Shown: one piece after another, positions 1-8,237 of the stretch
Position numbering within the stretch: the stretch's first letter is position 1
Layout: each line of letters opens with the position of its first letter
Assembly: GCF_004803795.1 (NCBI RefSeq)
Contig: NZ_CP012543.1
Location: forward strand, 1,302,001-1,366,000
Direction: 5' to 3'
Source of the DNA: Campylobacter rectus
GTDB lineage: Bacteria > Campylobacterota > Campylobacteria > Campylobacterales > Campylobacteraceae
DNA: 64,000 nucleotides
Notes under the pieces: generated by a model
The model's database searches: none
What the model was told of the DNA's origin: nothing
What the model saw: the letters and a program-made list of their open reading frames with translations, nothing else
Made by a program: the position numbers and the translations under genes

Positions 1-420
1 ACCAACATCTACGGTATCAAAGAAGCCACGGGCAGCATAGACCGCTGCGTCGACCTGCTCGCGCATGAGCCCGATTTAGTCGTTATTAGCGGCGAGGACG
101 CGATAAACTACCCGATCCTCTCAAACGGCGGCAAAGGCGTGATCTCGGTCACGGCAAATCTGCTCCCGGACGAGATCTCAAATTTAACCCACTTGGCGCT
201 AAAGGGCGAATTTGCACGAGCAAAAGCCATAAACGACAAACTTTATGCGATAAATAAAATAATGTTTTGCGAGAGCAATCCGATCCCCGTCAAAGCGGCG
301 ATGTATATCGCCGGGCTGATATCAAGCCTAGAGTATCGCTTGCCGCTTTGCGAACCGAGCAAAGAAAATCTGGCAAAAATCGAAGAAATAATGAAACAAT
401 ACGACATAAAAGGATTTTGA
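1..420 (+). CDS. dapA: 4-hydroxy-tetrahydrodipicolinate synthase, C-terminal part (5' end outside window)
   Basis: DapA condenses pyruvate with aspartate semialdehyde, the first committed step of lysine and diaminopimelate synthesis in the cytoplasm. The frame is open from base 1 (TNIYGIKEATGS...), which matches the DapA segment 'GIKEATG' followed by the 'SGED' turn (VVISGEDAINYP) and the helical C-terminal domain. About 139 residues are visible, roughly the last half of a protein usually near 295. The catalytic lysine lies upstream of the window. The stop overlaps the next start by one base (TGATG), so the two genes are probably co-transcribed. A diaminopimelate dehydrogenase lies at 41217-42203, so this organism may need only dapA and dapB before Ddh. 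Confidence 0.93.
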   Translation, partial: TNIYGIKEATGSIDRCVDLLAHEPDLVVISGEDAINYPILSNGGKGVISVTANLLPDEISNLTHLALKGEFARAKAINDKLYAINKIMFCESNPIPVKAAMYIAGLISSLEYRLPLCEPSKENLAKIEEIMKQYDIKGF

Positions 421-1205
421 TGAGCCGTGAAAACGAATTTAAAGGCAAAACTTTAGTCATCAGCGGCGGCACTCGCGGCATCGGACGAGCTATCGTAGAG
501 GAATTCGCCGCAAATGGCGTAAATATCGCTTTCACCTACAACTCAAACGAAGAGCTCGCCAAAACCCAGGCCGCCCAGCTTGAGGCAAACTACAGCATCA
601 AAGCTAGGACCTACGCGCTAAATATACTTGAGCCGGAGACCTACAAAGACCTATTTTTAGAGATCGACGCGGACTTCGATAGGATCGATTTTTTCGTCTC
701 AAACGCCATCATCTCGGGTCGCCCAGTAGCAGGCGGATATACGAAATTTATGAAACTCCGCCCTCGCGGTATCAATAACATCTTCACCGCGACCGTAAAT
801 GCCTTTGTCGTGGGCGCGCAAGAGGCCGCAAAACGTATGGAAAAAACGGGCGGCGGCAGCATTATCTCGCTCTCATCGACCGGCAATCTCGTCTATATCG
901 AAAACTACGCAGGCCACGGCACCGCAAAAGCCGCGGTCGAGGCGATGGCGCGATATGCCGCAACCGAACTAGGCGAAAAAAATATCCGCGTAAACGTCGT
1001 TAGCGGCGGCCCGATCGAGACGGACGCGCTGCGAGCCTTTACCAACTACGAAGAGGTGCGCGATAAAACCGCCGAGCTAAGCCCGCTAAATCGCATGGGT
1101 CAGCCTACCGATATCGCCGGAGCGTGCTTGTTTCTGTGCAGCTCAAAAGCCGGCTGGGTCACGGGCCACACCTTCATCATCGACGGTGGCACGACTTTTA
1201 AATGA
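420..1205 (+). CDS. enoyl-ACP reductase, FabL-like (SDR superfamily)
   Basis: This 261-residue Rossmann protein starts with ATG at 420, overlapping the dapA stop; the frame is open further upstream but that part shadows dapA. It has the nucleotide-binding SGGTRGIGRA near residues 15-24. The catalytic pair is Tyr163 and Lys170 with six residues between (NYAGHGTAK). This Y-x6-K spacing is typical of enoyl-ACP reductases, not of ordinary SDRs (Y-x3-K). The stretches 'YIENY', 'SGGPIETDAL' and the terminal 'IIDGG' resemble Bacillus FabL (ENR III) more than FabI. Its likely role is the last reduction of fatty acid elongation. Campylobacter normally also carries fabI, so this may be a second reductase. 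A hydroxysteroid-dehydrogenase-like SDR is the alternative name databases may give. Confidence 0.82.
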   Translation: MSRENEFKGKTLVISGGTRGIGRAIVEEFAANGVNIAFTYNSNEELAKTQAAQLEANYSIKARTYALNILEPETYKDLFLEIDADFDRIDFFVSNAIISGRPVAGGYTKFMKLRPRGINNIFTATVNAFVVGAQEAAKRMEKTGGGSIISLSSTGNLVYIENYAGHGTAKAAVEAMARYAATELGEKNIRVNVVSGGPIETDALRAFTNYEEVRDKTAELSPLNRMGQPTDIAGACLFLCSSKAGWVTGHTFIIDGGTTFK

Positions 1206-2077
1206 AAAAAGCAAATTTGGCCGGTGCCGTTTGGCTTCGTCCTACCGGTATTTTCGGCGAATTTGACGTTAAATTTACGCCGAATTTTCGTAGCGTAAAT
1301 TTAACGAACTCTTGGGCTAAATTTGATGAAAAAATCAAAATATTTTTTACAAAAGTCGTAAAATTCGCCAGGCTAAATTTAACAAACGATTTCGTAAAAT
1401 TTGGCTCAAATTTGACGGATAGGCAAACGGCGGGACGAATTTTAGCGAAATTTATAAATCCCAAAAACAAGCCGCAAGCCGGTTTAAATGCGCATATTTC
1501 GGATAAAATTTACGCCTCTTTTTTTATCAATCCGCCAAGAGATTTGACTAAATTTGACCCGAATTTGACGAATACGCAAGCTTGCGCGCATATATCGCCG
1601 CGCTTTGATACGCCGAATTTTAAATCAAATTTGCAAATAAAAAAGCGTTTCGCGTCGTTAAATTTTAGCTCAAATTTAACAAACTCCGCGCTTTATAGAT
1701 TTAACGAAACGCTCGCCGAATTTAACCAAATGCCGAAATATCAAGAGCCTCGTGCGCAAGCGATAACCGAAAAAACGACGACAAACGCAAACAAAAGCCT
1801 AGGCAAAAAAGCGATACGGACGCCTCAAATGAGTAAAATTTTAGACGACGAAATTTTTTTAACCATACGTTTTTTGGCGGCTAAATTTCCGGTCGGCCGC
1901 AATTTTACCGCTAAAATTTCAGCTGAAAGATTTTTAACAAACGAGGTTTTGACCGTCAAATTTTTATCAAGCGAATTTTTAGCCGTTGCGATTTCGGCGG
2001 CTAAATTTTTTGCTCAAACCCGATCTGCATCGTTGCGAAATCAATCCGAAATCCAAAAAGAAAGAACAAATAAATGA
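1202..2077 (+). CDS. hypothetical ORF rich in KF and NLT peptides, coupled at both ends
   Basis: A stop-free 291-codon frame begins with ATG overlapping the previous stop (ATGA at 1202) and ends with TGA overlapping the pgsA start (ATGA at 2074). That double overlap is the best evidence that it is translated. The protein is basic and built from recurring 'KF', 'NLT' and 'FDxNLT' phrases because the DNA is packed with AAATTT and AAATTTGAC words. I see no known domain, signal peptide or membrane segment. Shine-Dalgarno signals at its start are weak. It could be a genuine lineage-specific gene or a repeat-expanded spacer that happens to stay open. I do not recognise it. Confidence 0.5.
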   Translation: MKKANLAGAVWLRPTGIFGEFDVKFTPNFRSVNLTNSWAKFDEKIKIFFTKVVKFARLNLTNDFVKFGSNLTDRQTAGRILAKFINPKNKPQAGLNAHISDKIYASFFINPPRDLTKFDPNLTNTQACAHISPRFDTPNFKSNLQIKKRFASLNFSSNLTNSALYRFNETLAEFNQMPKYQEPRAQAITEKTTTNANKSLGKKAIRTPQMSKILDDEIFLTIRFLAAKFPVGRNFTAKISAERFLTNEVLTVKFLSSEFLAVAISAAKFFAQTRSASLRNQSEIQKERTNK

Positions 2078-2616
2078 GTCTAAATTTACCAAACGCCCTA
2101 GCCTTCCTGCGCGTATTTCTCGCACCCCTGATGTTTTGGCTGCTACTTAGCGTAAATTCCTTCTCAGGCGTGCACGTTAGCTGGATGAACTACTTTGCCG
2201 CGCTCGTCTTCGTGATCGCTAGTGTCACGGACTTTTTCGACGGATTTATCGCGCGCGCGTGGGATCAAAAGACCAAGCTCGGAGCCGTGATCGACCCGCT
2301 CGCGGATAAGATGCTGACTCTTGGCGCATTTTTAGGGCTTATGATGATAGACCGCGCGAGCCCGTGGGCGGTGTATCTCATCCTCGTTCGCGAGTTTTTT
2401 ATCACGGGATTTCGCGTCGTGATGGCGGGCGAAGGCGTAGAAGTCGCCGCATCTATGGCGGGCAAGGTCAAAACGGTCTTTCAGATGATCGCGATCGGTT
2501 TTTTAACTATGCAGTGGCCTCTTGGCGAGTTTTTACTATGGCTTAGCGTCGCACTGACGCTATATTCGGGCTTTGAGTACGTCGCGGCATATATAAAGGC
2601 GACGAAAAAGAGTTAA
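2074..2616 (+). CDS. pgsA: CDP-diacylglycerol--glycerol-3-phosphate 3-phosphatidyltransferase
   Basis: PgsA makes phosphatidylglycerol phosphate from CDP-diacylglycerol and glycerol-3-phosphate in the inner membrane. The CDP-alcohol phosphotransferase signature is complete: Asp53, Asp56-Gly57, Ala60-Arg61, Gly70, Asp74 and Asp78 (D-x2-DG-x2-AR-x8-G-x3-D-x3-D). Several hydrophobic helices follow, and the length of 180 is normal. The start overlaps the preceding stop, so translation is probably coupled to the 1202-2077 ORF. In C. jejuni pgsA lies next to rseP; here about 2.3 kb of decayed DNA separates them. Confidence 0.95.
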   Translation: MSLNLPNALAFLRVFLAPLMFWLLLSVNSFSGVHVSWMNYFAALVFVIASVTDFFDGFIARAWDQKTKLGAVIDPLADKMLTLGAFLGLMMIDRASPWAVYLILVREFFITGFRVVMAGEGVEVAASMAGKVKTVFQMIAIGFLTMQWPLGEFLLWLSVALTLYSGFEYVAAYIKATKKS

Positions 2617-2630
2617 ATTTTAGGCTAGAT

Positions 2631-3539
2631 ATGGCTTTCGTATTTGAAGAGAAAATCGGCGAAGAAAATATTTTCGACAAAGTTAAAGCCGATGCTAGAG
2701 ATAAAATCGACAAAGGATTGCTCCCGTTTCGCTGTAGTCTATTATATTTTGCACCCGGTTGGCGAATAAACGGAGGGCTTGACGCTTGGCTGATGCGCTA
2801 CGGTACATAGCTGCTTTTGGGATCATTGCGATTTAGATTTTGACGTATATAGATTGTATTATCAAGGCAAAATGTTTGATGCAGTCATTACTTACGGCGC
2901 TTACTTCGGCGATTTTAGGATGATAAACAGGCAGAAGCGACGTATCCATAAGCTCTATGCACTGAACCGAGAAGCAGCGGCAAGCTCAGTCAAAGCGATA
3001 TTTTTAAAATTTTACAAGACGCCCTTAACGCCGAAAATGAAAATGTTTTGCTAATAGACGCCCTGGATTACAACATTGATTACGTAGGTAGGTTTTTGAT
3101 TGACGGATACCGCTTTGAGGATAACCTGGAGCAAATCATAAATCCATTTAGAAATCGATACGCTTTAGCTAGCTTAAGCCGAGACGAGATAGATCATCTG
3201 TGGTGTATCTCAAAGGAGCTGAACGAGATTTTTCTTATAAAAGTGGGTTCGGACAGTAGCAATGATCTTTTTACGCTTACCCGTTACAATCACGGTTATT
3301 ACAAATACCACGCAAATATAGTACTAGAGCAGATTTCAAATAAAGCCATAGATGGAGTAAGTGAAATCAGCTACAAAACAAAAGAGATAGAAATTTTAGG
3401 AGATTGCAGCGCGACTCCGACGCAAGGCGAAATAAAACGACTAATACGCAAAATGTTTAGATCCGCTCGCGAAAGCGGCCTGGAAGGCTTTAGTCCAAAT
3501 TTAATAGATGAAAAATTTAGACTAAGCTTGGTCAAATAA
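2631..3539 (+). pseudogene. unknown gene broken by at least two frameshifts
   Basis: Three open frames follow one another and read as one protein when joined. The first runs from ATG 2631 (MAFVFEEKIGEE...) to a stop at 2808-2810. The second frame continues as FWDHCDLDFDVYRLYYQGK and runs to 3054. The third frame is already readable before that stop (SDIFKILQDALNAE...) and continues to 3539. The frame changes lie near 2800 and between about 2960 and 2995. The encoded protein would be soluble and about 300 residues long. I do not recognise the family. If 3048-3539 is expressed alone it would give a 163-residue C-terminal piece. Confidence 0.6.
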
Positions 3540-3830
3540 CCGACCGAAACTAAAAATAAATTTAAACAAGAAAACGATAATAAGCTACAAACTACAAAGC
3601 ATCATCGTAGAACGCACAAAAGGCCCCAGAACCGGCGCTTAGAAACTAAGCCGCCAAGCTAAATCAAAAGATTATCAACGCATCCTTTTGCCGCAACGTT
3701 AAAATTTTACCGAAGATCGCCGGCGTCGCAGCTCGTGAGTTAAATGATTTTTTACCAAGCCGCGCCTTAAACTACGACAAGATGCACGCAGACGAATTAA
3801 AACCGCAGACAACGATATCGAAACGCTGCG

Positions 3831-4434
3831 ATGAGCGTGGAGCGCGATCGGTTTTTTCCGATGGGCCTGAAATTTAGAATATCGTCCGTGCAAAACTCGC
3901 CGCTTTATAGCGCATCGCTCGTTTGCGCACAGGTATATTTTGAGATTTTGCGCTTGCAAGAAAGGCCGGCCGCACGCATCCGCTACCTACCGAGCTTTAC
4001 GGGTATTACGCGCGAAAAGCTGCCGATATACGAGCTTTTACACCGCATCGGCGTGACGCCTGCGGATCCTTACGACTTCGATATTACGTTAAACGCCGTA
4101 AAATTTGGCTACCTGTTTAGCAATGCGGACTTAAGCAACGAAAAAAGCGCAAATTTCACTTAGAAATTCGCCTTTTTGCACCCTTTATAAGTGACCGCGC
4201 ATTTGAAAAGAAATTCGCAACGACTACGTCCCGCGTGCGCGCATAGACTTTAACGATGACGGCGTGAGCTTTTTGTAGCAAGCGCCAAAAGACGCCTTGC
4301 CTTGCCCGGATATTTTAAATTTAAAGCCGTTTATCGCGAGCACGAAGTTGCATTTTGACATAGATTTTGGCCTCGCCGACTGGCCTAACCGCCGACAAAG
4401 GGCTAAGCAGAGCCAAAATCCTCGCTTAGCTAAA
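3831..4434 (+). pseudogene. decayed coding remnant of unknown family
   Basis: A 110-codon frame (3831-4163, beginning MSVERDRFFPMGLKF) has protein-like composition (SASLVCAQVYFEIL, LPIYELLHRIGVTP) but no recognisable domain. After its stop, another frame from about 4213 reads IRNDYVPRARIDFNDDG and continues past an in-frame TAG into LHFDIDFGLADWPN. This looks like one gene losing its frame, not separate genes. The flanks hold no gene: 3540-3830 shows nothing I can name, and 4435-4938 is AAATTT-rich and GC-mixed with no credible coding signal, apart from the promoter-like box ahead of rseP. Confidence 0.35.
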
Positions 4435-4902
4435 TGAAATTTTTAACTAAATTTTGCTTATGTTTTAGCTAAAATTTGTCCGAATTTAGACCCGAACGCA
4501 GCGAGATTGCGCTAAATTTAAATATATTTAGTATGGCTTTTTTTGCGATTTTTAGCATCGCAGCTTTAAAAAGCGGCTCGGTTTTATTTGCGTCTTGCGG
4601 CTTTAAAGCCGAGCTATTTCCGCGCGGATTTGCTCGTCTTGCCCCATTTATCCGTGCCAAATTTACGCCGAATTCCACCGCTTCGCTCTTATCGCTTTTG
4701 CCTTACTCGACTCGGTCCGCCCGCTCTTGCTACGCTTTATCCCGCCTTTTTCTTGCGTCTTGTTTTGCTTCCCGCTCGGCCGGCTCCTACCGTCGCCGCG
4801 CTTAATTCTTTTTTCAAGCCCCATACGACTCGCCGCGCTTTCGCTCTACCACGCATAGTCAGCTTCCGCCCGCGATTTGAGTCTAAATTTATAAAATTTC
4901 GC

Positions 4903-4908
4903 TAAAAT
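4903..4908 (+). promoter_or_regulatory. putative -10 box for rseP-yggS
   Basis: The box TAAAAT in the context GCTAAAATCGC resembles the AT-rich extended -10 elements of Campylobacter sigma-70 promoters, which lack a conserved -35. It would start transcription about 25 bases before the rseP start. Confidence 0.4.
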
Positions 4909-4938
4909 CGCATTTAAAATCTACTTAAAAGGCAATTT

Positions 4939-6051
4939 TTGAAAGGCATTATATTTACCGCCGCTATCCTTGTGATCGGCATTTATGCGTATTCGTGGCA
5001 CTTTTTGATCACGGTTTTGGTGATTAGCTTCCTTATATTTTTCCACGAGCTGGGCCACTTTCTCGCCGCTCGTATGTTAAAAGTCGGCGTACTAAAATTT
5101 AGCGTGGGTTATGGGCAAAGCATCTATTCAAAAACCATCGGCGGCACCGAGTACGCAATCGGCGCGATACCGCTTGGCGGCTACGTGAGCCTAAAAGGGC
5201 AAGAGGACGACAAGCCGGGGCTAAAAAACGAGGATGCCGACAGCTACACGAGGCTTAGCCCGCTAGGACGCATTTTCATTCTTTTTGCCGGACCGTTTTT
5301 TAACTTCGCTTTGGCATTTTTTATCTTTATCGCGCTCGGACACATCGGGGTCGAGAGGCTAGCACCGACTGTCGGCAAAGTACTGGAAAACTCCGCCGCA
5401 GCAAGCGCCGGACTGCAAAAAGGCGATAAAATTTTAAACATAAACGGCATCAAAATCAGCGAATGGGACGAGATAAGCAAAAACGTAAATTTAACCTCCA
5501 CAGCGATCACGCTCGAGCGTGCGGGTGAAATAAAAACGATAAATTTGACGCCTAAAATCGGGCAGAGCGTGACGATATTTGGCGAAAAGATAGAAAAACC
5601 GCTCATCGGCATTTCCCCATCAGGCGAGGCCGTCACGATACGAAATACCGGATTTAGCTCGCTCAAATTTGCGCTCGTTGAGACCATAAACGCTTCAAAG
5701 CTCATATTTACGGGACTTGAAAAGCTCATCGCGGGCGTCGTGCCGCTAAAAGAGATGGGCGGCATCATCCAGATCACCGACATCACCTCAAAGGCCGCAG
5801 GTATCGGCGTCTCGACCCTACTCATCATCGCCGCGCTGATCTCCGTAAATTTAGGCGTGCTAAACCTGCTCCCGATCCCCGCGCTTGACGGCGGACATAT
5901 ATTTTTTAACCTTTACGAGATGATTTTCCGCCGCGAGATGAACGAAAAAGTCTATATCGGCCTCACCTACTGCGGCTGGGCGTTTTTGTTCTGCCTGATG
6001 GCGTTTGCGACCTTTAACGACGTGATGCGCCTAAGCGGAGCGGGACAATGA
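4939..6051 (+). CDS. rseP: site-2 intramembrane zinc metalloprotease RseP
   Basis: An M50-family protease of the inner membrane that cleaves membrane-bound substrates such as anti-sigma factors and leftover signal peptides. The zinc motif HELGH is at residues 36-40 in the first core helix. A PDZ-like domain lies around residues 130-200 (GLQKGDKILNINGI). The third metal ligand is in the LLPIPALDGGH motif near residue 312. The length of 370 is normal. The start is TTG at 4939 with AAAGG upstream (AAAAGGCAA); no ATG precedes the first membrane helix. The stop overlaps yggS (ATGA). The transcription unit is rseP-yggS. Confidence 0.95.
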   Translation: MKGIIFTAAILVIGIYAYSWHFLITVLVISFLIFFHELGHFLAARMLKVGVLKFSVGYGQSIYSKTIGGTEYAIGAIPLGGYVSLKGQEDDKPGLKNEDADSYTRLSPLGRIFILFAGPFFNFALAFFIFIALGHIGVERLAPTVGKVLENSAAASAGLQKGDKILNINGIKISEWDEISKNVNLTSTAITLERAGEIKTINLTPKIGQSVTIFGEKIEKPLIGISPSGEAVTIRNTGFSSLKFALVETINASKLIFTGLEKLIAGVVPLKEMGGIIQITDITSKAAGIGVSTLLIIAALISVNLGVLNLLPIPALDGGHIFFNLYEMIFRREMNEKVYIGLTYCGWAFLFCLMAFATFNDVMRLSGAGQ

Positions 6052-6683
6052 AGCTCGCGCAAATTTTAGAACGCATCGAAAATGCGCGCACGGGCGAAGC
6101 CGTGAAGCTAATCGCCGTGAGCAAAAACGTAACGACTAAAGAGGTTTTGGAGCTTTTTGAGCAAGGGCAAACGAGCTTTGGCGAAAACCGCGTGCAAGAG
6201 CTCAAAAACAAGAGCGAAATTTTATCAAATTTGCCGATCGAGTGGCACTTCATCGGGCGACTTCAAAGCAACAAAATAAACCATCTACTAGCGCTCAAAC
6301 CCGCTCTTTGGCAAAGCTGCGAGAGCGTAGAGGCCGCGCTTGCGGTGGATAAGAGGCTTATTTGCGAGCTGCCTTGCCTGCTGCAGATAAACTCGGCGCA
6401 TGAAGACACAAAACAAGGCATCTCGCCCGAGGCCGCGCAGGATGCGTTTTTACAAATCGCGCAGGAGTGTAAATTTCTAAAACCCATCGGCGTGATGAGT
6501 ATCGGCGCGCACGCCATAGACGAAAGAGTCGTGCAAAAGAGCTTTGAGACTACGCGTAAAATTTACGAAAATCTGCAACCTCGCGGCGCAAAAATTTGCT
6601 CGATGGGTATGAGCGGCGACTTTGAACTAGCGATAAAAAGTGGGTCAAATATGATTCGTTTGGGGTCGATTTTATATAGCTGA
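6048..6683 (+). CDS. YggS-family pyridoxal phosphate homeostasis protein
   Basis: A cytosolic PLP-binding alanine-racemase-like TIM barrel with no known catalytic reaction; family members buffer PLP and influence amino-acid metabolism. The PLP lysine sits in LIAVSKNVT (Lys26). The family signatures FGENRVQE, WHFIGRLQSNK and, near the C terminus, SMGMSGDFELAIKSG are all present. The length of 211 is typical. The start codon overlaps the rseP stop. Confidence 0.93.
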   Translation: MKLAQILERIENARTGEAVKLIAVSKNVTTKEVLELFEQGQTSFGENRVQELKNKSEILSNLPIEWHFIGRLQSNKINHLLALKPALWQSCESVEAALAVDKRLICELPCLLQINSAHEDTKQGISPEAAQDAFLQIAQECKFLKPIGVMSIGAHAIDERVVQKSFETTRKIYENLQPRGAKICSMGMSGDFELAIKSGSNMIRLGSILYS

Positions 6684-6694
6684 AAGGCTGAAAT

Positions 6695-7213
6695 ATGGAA
6701 AAACGAAGAGACGAGCTTGAGCTGCTACTTTTAAAAAATAAGCAGAGTAACGAAAACGCTAAGGCTTTTTTGATAATAGTCGATATGGTCGGGTTTATTG
6801 CGGGGCTTTTTACTCTATCTTTTGTCGCCTCAGACGATAGCGCAGAGGCGATGGGATATAAAATTTTAATGCTTACCGACGTCGTCATATGCCTTATTTA
6901 CGGCCTGACGCCCAAGCTAAGAAATTGTAAGTATTTTATACTTTTTGGTATTTTGATATTTATAAATTTTTTACTTCTATGCAATGTTGAAGGCTGGAAT
7001 GAGGGAAGCGGGAGCGGAACATACTATTACGTATACTTTTTCAAACCGGCTAGCGATGCGCTGTGTCTTTTGTTGTTGATATCCGCATTTTTATTTTTTA
7101 TACCGATAGCCTTGTATGTTTCATTTTTACACTTCTTATCTAGGGCGACTTACTATCTATCAAATTACGACAAATTTAAAGCAAAAAACCAAAAAAACAC
7201 AAAGGAGCGATAA
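6695..7213 (+). CDS. hypothetical four-helix membrane protein
   Basis: A 172-residue protein begins with a charged helix (EKRRDELELLLLKNK) followed by about four hydrophobic segments at roughly residues 25-48, 55-70, 80-95 and 120-150. A polar Gly/Ser/Tyr loop (WNEGSGSGTYYYV) precedes the last segment. I see no catalytic motif. Its stop abuts the next start with no gap, so the two unknown genes form a unit. I do not recognise the family. Confidence 0.7.
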   Translation: MEKRRDELELLLLKNKQSNENAKAFLIIVDMVGFIAGLFTLSFVASDDSAEAMGYKILMLTDVVICLIYGLTPKLRNCKYFILFGILIFINFLLLCNVEGWNEGSGSGTYYYVYFFKPASDALCLLLLISAFLFFIPIALYVSFLHFLSRATYYLSNYDKFKAKNQKNTKER

Positions 7214-7984
7214 ATGGGCTACGACGTGAGTTATCATCCGATCAACGAAAACGAGATCAAGCAGTGGTATTTTGACGCGTTAAAAAGCGCGAGAGAAGGC
7301 GACTGGTTGCTCGTAAAAAGGCTTGCAAAAGAGTACGACATAGAGGATTTTTACGCGCAAAAATACATCGATACTCTCAAAATCGCGCTTGAAACCAAGG
7401 ACGACGAGAGCTTTTCGACGGGTCATGGCTACATACTCGCCGCCGTGCAGGGATTTTTTAGAAAATACTTCTACACGCGCGGCACGGCGTTTGGCTTTTT
7501 GGCGGAGGAGTACGGCGAATTTAAGCGGTATCTAAGCGACATAAGCGGTGTTATACCGCCCGAGATAAAAGCTAAATTTACGGGCGAATTTGACGGAAAT
7601 TACTCATCGGGCGCGTTTATAAGCGCGGCAAATTTGGCTAAATTTTGGCAGGATTACAACGCCGATGAAAATATCAAGCAAAAAACGGATAATTTTTACG
7701 CGCAAAATTTGCCTGCGTTTTTGAGCGCGGTTAAATTTAGCGTAGAAAACGGCTACGGGCTGTTTGAAGCAACCGATGTCATTATGCCAAACCCGCTTGA
7801 TTTAAACAAGTCCGAGTGCTACTCAAACCTTTTTAATTGCGACCCCCAAGGCGCGTTTATCTACGCCGATACGGCGGCGCAGCAGCTAAGCGAAGCGATG
7901 AAGCTGGGTAAAAAAAATGAAAGCAATAAAAACGAGAGCTCAGGCGGCTTTTTCGGCGCTATAAAGCGTCTGTTTGGAAAGTAA
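7214..7984 (+). CDS. hypothetical soluble protein paired with the upstream membrane protein
   Basis: A 256-residue protein without signal peptide or membrane helix. It is acidic and aromatic-rich (MGYDVSYHPINENEIKQWYF, then GFFRKYFYTRGTAFGFLAEEYG), ending in a hydrophilic Lys/Asn/Ser linker and a short Phe/Gly-rich tail. An AAAGGAG ribosome-binding site overlaps the end of the preceding gene. The tight coupling suggests that the two products act together, for example as a membrane anchor with a soluble partner, but no function can be assigned from sequence. Confidence 0.75.
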   Translation: MGYDVSYHPINENEIKQWYFDALKSAREGDWLLVKRLAKEYDIEDFYAQKYIDTLKIALETKDDESFSTGHGYILAAVQGFFRKYFYTRGTAFGFLAEEYGEFKRYLSDISGVIPPEIKAKFTGEFDGNYSSGAFISAANLAKFWQDYNADENIKQKTDNFYAQNLPAFLSAVKFSVENGYGLFEATDVIMPNPLDLNKSECYSNLFNCDPQGAFIYADTAAQQLSEAMKLGKKNESNKNESSGGFFGAIKRLFGK

Positions 7985-8171
7985 AGCTACAAACTTTGCT
8001 TCCGCGCCCCTTTTTAAAACTCCGCTTTGAGAAAAATTTTATCGATTTGCTTTGCAAGCTAAATATTTTTTAAATAATATAATTTTAATTATCTGTAAAA
8101 TTTTAACAACCTGACCTTTTCTTTATTTTATATTTGGTTAAAATATAAGTTTTATTTTTATATTTGTAATA

Positions 8172-8177
8172 TATAAT
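8172..8177 (+). promoter_or_regulatory. -10 box for the 1090-residue DUF4214 protein
   Basis: A consensus TATAAT sits in a 130-base, very AT-rich leader. It would give a 5' untranslated region of about 54 bases ending in TTAAGGA seven bases before the ATG. The 7985-8237 interval holds nothing else. Confidence 0.5.
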
Positions 8178-8237
8178 AATAAAATTTCAAATACCTAGTG
8201 CTCGTATTTGAAAAATTCTAACATTTAAGGATTTTCC

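Noticed and set aside
4476-4905. Two overlapping frames of 105-109 codons before rseP
   Set aside because: Ser/Ala/Arg/Leu-rich translations without motifs, no ribosome-binding site, and they overlap each other in different frames; typical of chance frames in AAATTT/GC-mixed spacer.
7985-8237. Riboswitch in the AT-rich leader of the first DUF4214 gene
   Set aside because: No conserved aptamer-like core or stable stem apart from short AT pairings; a plain promoter and leader explain it.
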